This document shows, one piece after another, positions 6,246 to 11,476 of a stretch of DNA of 11,476 bases. The stretch's first letter is position 1; every line of letters begins with the position of its first letter. Where the stretch lies: positions 1 through 11,476 of the forward strand of contig JBKKCR010000273.1 of assembly GCA_046712825.1 (NCBI GenBank). The letters are read 5' to 3'. A program made the position numbers and the translations under genes. The notes under the pieces are model-generated. The model saw only the letters and a list, made by a program, of their open reading frames with translations. It was not told the origin of the DNA and searched no databases. Source of the DNA: DATFGK01 sp046712825 (GTDB lineage Bacteria > Actinomycetota > AC-67).

Positions 6246-6791
6246 TTAGGGCTCCCCGGAGCAGAGCGCGGACAACCGGACGACGGCGGGGTCGGATGGA
6301 CCGAGGAGCGAGCGCAGGCGCTCGAGCACCTCGTTGCAGTCAACCGCGTCCGCGTCGAGCACAGCCTCGATGTCACCCCAGTCCTTGGTTCGATTGAACA
6401 TCGCCTTGAACACGATGAGCGCCTCGCAGGCGAGGACGGGGATGATCGAGCCCTCGAACGGGACGGCCCGAACGGCGCCGGCGACCTCGTGATGGAACTC
6501 GTGGGTATCGAAGAAGACGTCTACGGGAGTGTCGTCCCACCAGAGTCGGACCTGACCGTCGCGGCGAACGCGTTTTCGGTCCTCTGCGCTCACTCGGATG
6601 GCGCGTGGAAGGACCGCGAACGTCTCGTCGGCGCGGGCCGGCTCGACGAAGATGTTCACGTCGAGATCTCGTGTCCCGCGCGGATCCGCGGTGCAATAGG
6701 CCAGCGCGATGGCGCCGCCGAATGCATGCGGGAGTCCCGCCGCGTCCAGCGCCGCGTGAACGGCCAGAAGCTTCTCTCCGAGGAGGCTCAT
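6246..6791 (-). CDS. Nucleotidyltransferase, AbiEii/MenT-like toxin candidate
   Basis: A 181-residue protein starting at ATG 6791. The N-terminal half has the polymerase-beta-type nucleotidyltransferase core: GG at 25-26 (HAFGGAIALAY), then GTRDLDVNIFV with metal-binding D42 and D44, and a third acid at D91 (PVDVFFD). The later VFKAMFNRTKDWGDIEAVL stretch (residues about 128-146) resembles the Lys-x-x-Asp-x-x-Asp helix of AbiEii/AbiGii-type proteins. Members of this superfamily include type IV-like TA toxins such as MenT, which add nucleotides to tRNA 3' ends. It overlaps the upstream Xre gene by 4 nt (ATGA), supporting a TA pair. Some relatives are not toxins, so the toxin role is inferred from context. 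Confidence 0.8.
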   Translation of the reverse strand: MSLLGEKLLAVHAALDAAGLPHAFGGAIALAYCTADPRGTRDLDVNIFVEPARADETFAVLPRAIRVSAEDRKRVRRDGQVRLWWDDTPVDVFFDTHEFHHEVAGAVRAVPFEGSIIPVLACEALIVFKAMFNRTKDWGDIEAVLDADAVDCNEVLERLRSLLGPSDPAVVRLSALCSGEP

Positions 6792-7096
6792 CCGACTCGC
6801 CGGCGGAAGGGCGGGTATGCGAGCGTCCTCCGAGGCTTGTACGGAAGGCTCTCCGCGAGGTCGAGTACCTGAGCGAGTCGCTCGGCGTTGCGCGCGAGGT
6901 CGATGCGCGGAGCGAGGCGGAGCTCGAATCCGGCGGCGGACAAGATGGCGGCGAGCGTTTCCGCGCCGGGCTCGCGCTTGCTGCGCTCGTAGACGTTGAG
7001 CACGGATCGTGGGATGCCGGCTTTCCGGGCGAGCGCCGCTTGAGAGAGCCCCGCCGATCGCCGCGCTCGCACGATCAGATCCGCCGCAATGGACAT
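6788..7096 (-). CDS. Xre-family HTH antitoxin candidate paired with the nucleotidyltransferase
   Basis: A 102-residue protein. ATG 7096 is preferred to the adjacent TTG 7099 because a -10 hexamer ends 6 nt before it. Residues about 7-60 form an Xre HTH (ARRSAGLSQAALARKAGIPR, then SVLNVYERSKREPGAETLAAIL). The C-terminal 40 residues (RIDLARNAERLAQVLDLAESLPYKP) probably contact the partner. The gene overlaps the downstream nucleotidyltransferase by 4 nt. A perfect inverted repeat in its promoter fits autoregulation. Xre plus nucleotidyltransferase pairs are common in actinomycetes, but this particular pair has no recognised name. Confidence 0.88.
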   Translation of the reverse strand: MSIAADLIVRARRSAGLSQAALARKAGIPRSVLNVYERSKREPGAETLAAILSAAGFELRLAPRIDLARNAERLAQVLDLAESLPYKPRRTLAYPPFRRRVG

Positions 7097-7123
7097 CAAT
7101 CTATGTTAGCGTATCCGCTAACA
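7097..7123 (-). promoter_or_regulatory. -10 and 20-bp operator palindrome of the Xre/nucleotidyltransferase operon
   Basis: TGTTAGCG (7104-7111) and CGCTAACA (7116-7123) form a perfect 8-bp inverted repeat around TATC. On the minus strand the -10 TAACAT (7108-7103) overlaps one arm and ends 6 nt before ATG 7096, implying a leaderless transcript. The -35 region (TAGCCG-like) is weak. The position suggests that the Xre product represses by covering the -10. Confidence 0.7.
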
Positions 7124-7171
7124 CACGGCTACTGGGTATTCCGGCTCCCTCCGACTGCTTCTTCCGGGAGC

Positions 7172-7272
7172 GTCTGACGTGTCTGACGTGTCTGACGCTG
7201 TGGATGCGTTGCTCCGACCGGTAGAACCTGGACGTCACTTTGACGACAACTCTGCGAGCGGTGGTCCCTCCC
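7172..7272. repeat. Dispersed intergenic element, copy C (degenerate) with 9-bp tandem repeat
   Basis: Positions 7172-7198 hold three tandem copies of GTCTGACGT (the last ends in C). At 7231-7272 a second block reads GACGTCACTTTGACGACAAC followed by TCTGCGAGCGGTGGTCCC. This matches the core and tail of copies A and B (GACGTCA, CTTTG...GACAAC, GAGCGGTG-TCCC). The left and right parts are separated by about 32 bp of unrelated sequence. It lies between the Xre gene at 7096 and the stop of the RHH gene at 7306. The remainder of 7124-7305 holds nothing else I can assign. Confidence 0.6.
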
Positions 7273-7305
7273 CGCCCGTGGCGAGCTACGAAGTAGAGCC
7301 CGGAC

Positions 7306-7626
7306 TCACGAGGGACGTGGCCGCTTGGTTTCGCGATCGAGGCGTTCGAGAATCCACCGGCGCATCAGAACGGTCGGCTGTTCGCCTTTCGATTCCGCGA
7401 GCCGGTGCAGGTCGACGAGTCGCTCAAGCGGGATGCGGAGAGAATAGATGTGGCCAACCGCGCCGGCGGGTTTCCGAGGGCGCCCATAGGCGGGTCCCTT
7501 CGGAGGGAGGTCTTTCTCTCGCTCGAAGCGCTCGGACTCGGCTGCGAGGATGTCCTCGATCCTGGACGCCGATTTCACGGGCGGCTCTCTTCGTACTCGC
7601 GTCGATCTTTTCGGTTTGCCTCGCAT
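7306..7626 (-). CDS. Ribbon-helix-helix antitoxin candidate (BrnA/CopG-like)
   Basis: A 106-residue basic protein. ATG 7626 is chosen because a G-run (Shine-Dalgarno-like) lies about 9 nt upstream; an in-frame ATG at 7644 is possible. Residues about 58-100 (GHIYSLRIPLERLVDLHRLA, then ESKGEQPTVLMRRWILERLD) form a ribbon-helix-helix DNA-binding domain, here C-terminal, as in BrnA-type antitoxins. Residues 1-57 are charged and probably flexible, with an acidic EDILAAESERFEREKD helix that could bind the partner. The gene overlaps the 3' end of the upstream BrnT-like gene by 52 nt in another frame, implying tight coupling. Role is inferred from domain and context. Confidence 0.8.
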   Translation of the reverse strand: MRGKPKRSTRVRREPPVKSASRIEDILAAESERFEREKDLPPKGPAYGRPRKPAGAVGHIYSLRIPLERLVDLHRLAESKGEQPTVLMRRWILERLDRETKRPRPS

Positions 7627-7916
7627 GCTGATGCCCCCCACCATGCTCCCGCTTCCATATCCTTCGGCACGATCCACACTTTGAGGACACGTCCACATCC
7701 GTTCGAGAAGCCGACGATCTCGATCGACAACCCAGCCGTCGTTCGCATCAGCCGGAATGGGTCCAGTGCAGCTTGGGCGGCCCAAGCAGGCTCCACATCG
7801 AAATCCCCGGGCGTCCGCCAAGAGCGGCTCCGGATGTGCTCCGCGCGATAGGTCCAGTCGACTTCGTTGATTCGAAGATCCCGAAGCGGGATGCCCTCGT
7901 ACCGATCGTGCCTCAT
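7575..7916 (-). CDS. BrnT-like putative toxin of a type II TA pair
   Basis: A 113-residue protein, starting at ATG 7916 if conventional starts apply. By eye it follows the BrnT (RelE-fold) layout: DVEPAWAAQAALDP (40-53) in place of the VSFEEA...DP helix, SIEIVGFSNGCGRVLKVWIVP (64-84) as the two central strands, and GASACEANRKDRREYEE (94-110) in place of the ISAR-x-A-x-x-x-E-x-x-x-YE ending. The Arg of the BrnT ISAR motif corresponds to Cys98 here. I recall similar actinobacterial hypotheticals next to RHH genes. Toxin-first order and an RHH partner overlapping the 3' end both match brnTA. RNase activity is an inference, and the changed motif makes the mechanism uncertain. Confidence 0.65.
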   Translation of the reverse strand: MRHDRYEGIPLRDLRINEVDWTYRAEHIRSRSWRTPGDFDVEPAWAAQAALDPFRLMRTTAGLSIEIVGFSNGCGRVLKVWIVPKDMEAGAWWGASACEANRKDRREYEESRP

Positions 7917-7918
7917 GC

Positions 7919-7947
7919 AATCTACTATTCGTCATACGGAAAGTCAA
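7919..7947 (-). promoter_or_regulatory. Possible promoter of the BrnT-like/RHH operon
   Basis: On the minus strand TTGACT (7947-7942), a 17-bp spacer and TAGATT (7924-7919) form a good -35/-10 pair. The -10 ends only 2 nt before ATG 7916, so transcription from it would begin inside codons 2-3. Either the real translation start is internal, another -10 such as AATAGT (7929-7924) is used, or the match is fortuitous. Between here and the ATPase stop at 8052 I see no other feature. Confidence 0.35.
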
Positions 7948-8051
7948 AGCGTCGAACCGCGACGGTACGCGACTCCGGAGATGTGCACTCCCGGTCGTGA
8001 CCAATCTGCGGCGAAGAAGGTGACTGCGGCGTGAGGGTTGAACGCGAGGAG

Positions 8052-8794
<743 letters not shown>

Positions 8795-8798
<4 letters not shown>

Positions 8799-10039
8799 CG
8801 TTCTCCCACCCCCAGCCGCAGCTCCAGCCGGCGGCTCTCCCGGGACATCCAGTATGCGCCCACCCAGTAGATGAACGAGACGAACACGAGCGTCTCGGCC
8901 TCGAGCCCCTGCGCGAGGAAGTCGGGCTGCTTCGTCACGACACGCGAGACCCCGAGGAGCTCGGTGATCCCGATCACGGCGATCAGCGAGGTGTCCTTGA
9001 ACAGCGTGATGAACTGTCCGACGAGCGCCGGGATCACCGCGCGCAACGCCTGCGGGAGCACGATCAGCCGCGTCACCTTCAAGGGAGACAGCCCTACAGC
9101 CTTCGCGGCCTCCACCTGTCCGACCGGCACGCTCTGCAAGCCGCCACGCACGATCTCGGCGACGTACGCGGCGGTGAACGCGATCAGCGCGATGAGCGCG
9201 CGCGTCACGACGTCGGGCGTGCGCACGTTGGACGGCAGCACGAAGCCGATCGCGAACGTGCCCATGAAGATCAGGGTGATGAGCGGCACGCCGCGGATCA
9301 CCTCGATGTAGCCGACGCAGATCGCGCGCACGACCGGCAGGGTCGAGCGGCGGCCGAGCGCGAGCAGCACGCCGAGCGGGAACGACAGCGCGATCCCCGC
9401 GACCGCGAGGAACAGCGTGAGCATCAGCCCGCCCCAGCTGCCGAACCCAACGCCGCCGAAGCCGACGATGATCTCGAAGCCGGCGACGAGCGCGACCAGC
9501 GTCCCGAGCGTCGCCCACCGGCGGTGCCGGGCCGGCAGCAGCATCCCGAGCCGGTACGCCCCGACGCCGGCGACCGCGACGCCGGCCATCAGCGCGATCG
9601 TGGTCGGCGCACCCGACAGCACGCCGATCACGACGATGAACAGCGCGAGCGGCCACCCGCGCCCGAGCGCGCGGCGCCACGCCGGGCCTTCGCCTTCGAC
9701 GCGGACGCGCGCCGCGCTCGCCGCCCCCAGTCGGAACCCGAACGCGAGCACGATCACGAACGCCGCGACCCACGCCCGCCACAACTGGGCCCGCGGGTAG
9801 AACGCGACCATGAAGTTGGTGAGGTTGACCCGGACGACCTCCCACCGGGCGGTGACGAACACGAACCGGAGCGACCGGTAGATCACGTAGAGGAGCCCGA
9901 CGCCGAACACCGCGGTCATCAGCGCGTTGTGCCACGGCGCGAGCAGGTTCTCCACGATCCACTCGCGGGGCGGCAGCCGGCGCGCGACCGGCGGCTCCGG
10001 CAGCGGGAGCGGCTCGAGGGTTTCGGTGCCGATCGTCAC
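8795..10039 (-). CDS. aapM: General L-amino-acid ABC transporter permease (second permease, AapM-like)
   Basis: A 414-residue membrane protein starting at GTG 10039, which overlaps the upstream permease stop (GTGA). Several hydrophobic segments precede a C-terminal BPD-type permease domain (residues about 200-400). The EAA loop is VEAAKAVGLSPLKVTRLIVL (309-328), continuing PQALRAVIPALVGQF. GYIEVIRGVPLITLIFM (243-259) and IAVIGITELLGV are characteristic of His/Glu/Gln-type permeases. The long N-terminal half with extra membrane segments is what distinguishes Aap permeases from the short HisM form. It forms the membrane channel with the AapQ-like protein. Confidence 0.93.
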
Positions 10040-11202
10040 GAGCGTCCCCTCAGGACCAGCCGCCGGTTCGCGATGTTCACCACAGCGCTGATCGTGAGCG
10101 AGATGATCAGGTAGACCAGCATGAGCACCGCGAACGACTGCGGCGCCGGGTTGCCCTGCCCGACCGCGATGAACACGACCCCGGTCACCTCGGGGAAGCC
10201 GATCGCGACCGCGAGCGAGGTGTTCTTGGTGAGGTTGAGGTATTGGTTCGCGATCGGCGGCACCGCGATGCGCAGCGCCTGCGGCAGGATCACGTAGCGC
10301 AGTCGCTTGCGGTGGGGGAGCCCGAGCGCCGTCGCGGCCTCGGTCTGGCCCTTCGGGACGGCCTGGAGCGCGCCGCGGACGATCTCGGCGATGTGCGTCG
10401 CGGTATAGAGGACGAGCGCGAACAGGAGCGCCGCGAACTCGGGGTTGAGCCGCAAGCCTCCGGTGGTGCCGAACTCCCCCCGCTCGGGCAGCGACGCCTC
10501 GAGCGGCCGGCCCAGGATGAAGTAGCCGGCGAGCACCACGACCGCGAACACGCTGGTCGCCGCGGCGAGCCGACGATGCGGCTTCCCGGTCCGGTCGAAG
10601 ATCCGCGTCCGCCAGATCCAGACGGCCGCCGCCGCGACGACGGCGAGCCCGACCACTGGCCAGAAGCCAGTCGCCTCGGGCTTGGCGCTGAGCGACGGGA
10701 ACACAAGGCCATCGTTGGAGAAGACCGTGACGCCGAACCACTCGGTCGCGCTTCCGATGGGCGGCAATGTCAAAATTACCGCCAGCCAGAAGAAGAAGAT
10801 CACGACCAGCGGAGGCACGTTGCGCACCGTCTCGACGTAGAAGCTCGCCGCCTTGCGGACGAGCCAGTTGCGCGACAGCCGGCCGACGCCGGTCAGGACG
10901 CCGAGGATCGTCGCGAGCACGATGCCGATCCCGGCGACGGCGATCGTGTTGCGCATGCCGACGAAGATCGCGTCGCGAACGCTCTGCTCGGCGCGGAACG
11001 ACGAGTCGGGGATCCGGAACCCGGCCGGGCGGTCGAGGAAGCCGAAGTCTGTGCGGATCCCTTGGTTGGAGAGATTGGTGCGCAGGTTCGACAGCAAGTA
11101 GCTAACGGTTGCGACGACCGCGGCCAGGAACACGATCTGCGCGACGGCGCGGAGCAGGCGGACGTTGCGCCACGGTGGTGGACGGCCGGTGCCTTTCGAC
11201 AC
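10036..11202 (-). CDS. aapQ: General L-amino-acid ABC transporter permease (first permease, AapQ-like)
   Basis: A 388-residue permease. GTG 11202 is chosen as the start because it gives the family's usual short N-terminus before the first membrane helix (residues 14-38) and clears the upstream gene's stop by 25 bp; the open frame beyond it overlaps the binding-protein gene and is not protein-like. Residues 39-70 carry LRTNLSNQGIRTDFGFLDRP and GFRIPDSS, hallmarks of AapQ. The EAA loop is TEAATALGLPHRKRLRYVIL (287-306), continuing PQALRIAVPPIANQYLN, then NTSLAVAIGFPEV. No clear Shine-Dalgarno precedes the GTG, so the exact start is less certain than the identity. Confidence 0.93.
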   Translation of the reverse strand: MSKGTGRPPPWRNVRLLRAVAQIVFLAAVVATVSYLLSNLRTNLSNQGIRTDFGFLDRPAGFRIPDSSFRAEQSVRDAIFVGMRNTIAVAGIGIVLATILGVLTGVGRLSRNWLVRKAASFYVETVRNVPPLVVIFFFWLAVILTLPPIGSATEWFGVTVFSNDGLVFPSLSAKPEATGFWPVVGLAVVAAAAVWIWRTRIFDRTGKPHRRLAAATSVFAVVVLAGYFILGRPLEASLPERGEFGTTGGLRLNPEFAALLFALVLYTATHIAEIVRGALQAVPKGQTEAATALGLPHRKRLRYVILPQALRIAVPPIANQYLNLTKNTSLAVAIGFPEVTGVVFIAVGQGNPAPQSFAVLMLVYLIISLTISAVVNIANRRLVLRGRS

Positions 11203-11227
11203 CGGGCCGGGTGTTGCTAGTTCCGGA

Positions 11228-11476
11228 CTATCGGTAGGGGGGCGCGTAGAGCAACCCGCCCGCGGTCCAGAGGTCGTTGAAGCCGCGCGCCAGCCCCAGC
11301 GACGTCGTCGGGCCAACCGTCCGGTTGTAGATCTCCTCGTAGTTCCCGACCTGCTTGATGATCTGGTAGGCCCAGCCGTCGGGCAGGCCGAGTCCGGCAT
11401 CGAATGGCTTCGGGGTCGGGCTCGCGGTGGCCGTCGCGGTGGCCGTCGCCGCCGGGGCGGGCGGCGCGATCGGAAC
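11228..11476 (-). CDS. aapJ: General L-amino-acid ABC transporter substrate-binding protein, C-terminal part (AapJ-like)
   Basis: The last 82 residues of a periplasmic-type (extracytoplasmic) solute-binding protein, ending TAG at 11230-11228; the 5' part lies outside the window. The end GLGLPDGWAYQIIKQVGNYE, then EIYNRTVGPTT, and finally ARGFNDLWTAGGLLYAPPYR is the AapJ signature. Ahead of it is a low-complexity Ala/Thr/Pro segment (residues about 5-24 of the visible part, with ATATATATASPTPKP), where relatives have a short folded loop. It delivers amino acids to the AapQ/AapM permeases encoded 25 bp downstream. It is the first of the four operon genes seen; the promoter is outside the window. 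Confidence 0.92.
   Translation of the reverse strand, partial: VPIAPPAPAATATATATASPTPKPFDAGLGLPDGWAYQIIKQVGNYEEIYNRTVGPTTSLGLARGFNDLWTAGGLLYAPPYR
11423..11449. repeat. 12-bp tandem repeat inside aapJ
   Basis: CGCGGTGGCCGT occurs twice in a row (11423-11434 and 11435-11446), followed by a partial third unit (CGC). In the minus-strand reading it encodes the alternating Ala-Thr run of the binding protein's linker. It keeps the frame, so copy-number change would lengthen or shorten the linker by four residues. Confidence 0.6.

Noticed and set aside
6095..6376. 93-codon minus-strand frame overlapping the nucleotidyltransferase end
   Set aside because: The translation is Arg/Ser/Pro-rich with no domain; another frame of the same strand carries the PIN remnant and a third carries the nucleotidyltransferase.
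506..7272. Repeats A-C as integron attC sites separating TA cassettes
   Set aside because: TA cassettes separated by palindromes suggested an integron array, but GTTRRRY/RYYYAAC core sites are not found in the repeats and the genes run in both orientations.
506..7272. CRISPR array
   Set aside because: Only three diverged copies, kilobases apart, with genes rather than uniform spacers between them; no cas genes are present.
10243..11220. 325-codon + strand frame and other long frames over the aap genes
   Set aside because: They are antisense to genes with complete ABC transporter motifs, and their translations are low-complexity Arg/Asp-rich sequences without domains.

Overview
The window is very GC-rich (strong G/C bias at third codon positions) and comes from a bacterial chromosome, most likely an actinomycetote, possibly of the Thermoleophilia/Gaiellales type. 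The reasons are a DUF3048 protein, a class III cyclase fused to an NB-ARC-like ATPase and TPRs, a high density of toxin-antitoxin genes, and several start codons placed 6-7 nt after a -10 hexamer, which implies leaderless mRNAs. The taxonomic call is inference only.

Left edge (1-760): the 3' end of a DUF3048 protein gene on the + strand converges on a 53-residue signal-peptide-bearing small protein on the - strand. A long palindrome lies between them. It is copy A of an element that recurs near 5.6 kb and 7.2 kb.

Middle (787-7916): an accessory island made mainly of toxin-antitoxin (TA) genes. In order: Phd-VapC (836-1434, +); an 803-aa cyclase/ATPase/TPR regulator (1454-3865, -); a PIN toxin with a 32-codon antitoxin stub (3891-4381, -); an Xre/RES pair (4390-5537, +); repeat copy B; an Xre regulator whose promoter lies inside the 3' remnant of a PIN toxin gene (5658-6240, -); an Xre/nucleotidyltransferase pair (6246-7096, -); repeat copy C; and a BrnT-like toxin with a ribbon-helix-helix antitoxin (7306-7916, -). 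Most pairs overlap by 4 nt (GTGA or ATGA). Several promoters carry perfect inverted repeats that look like autoregulatory operators.

Right edge (8052-11476): an ABC uptake operon for general L-amino acids on the - strand. The order is solute-binding protein (3' part only), permease, permease, ATPase, matching aapJ-aapQ-aapM-aapP, with 4-nt overlaps between the last three genes.

The housekeeping flanks (DUF3048 and the Aap transporter) bracket a plastic segment in which TA modules have been gained and eroded. The three repeat copies sit at the module boundaries, always just 3' of a minus-strand gene. The least described items are the divergent BrnT-like/RHH pair, the recurrent palindromic element, and the operator-bearing leaderless promoters. 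No stretch of more than 300 bases lacks a gene.
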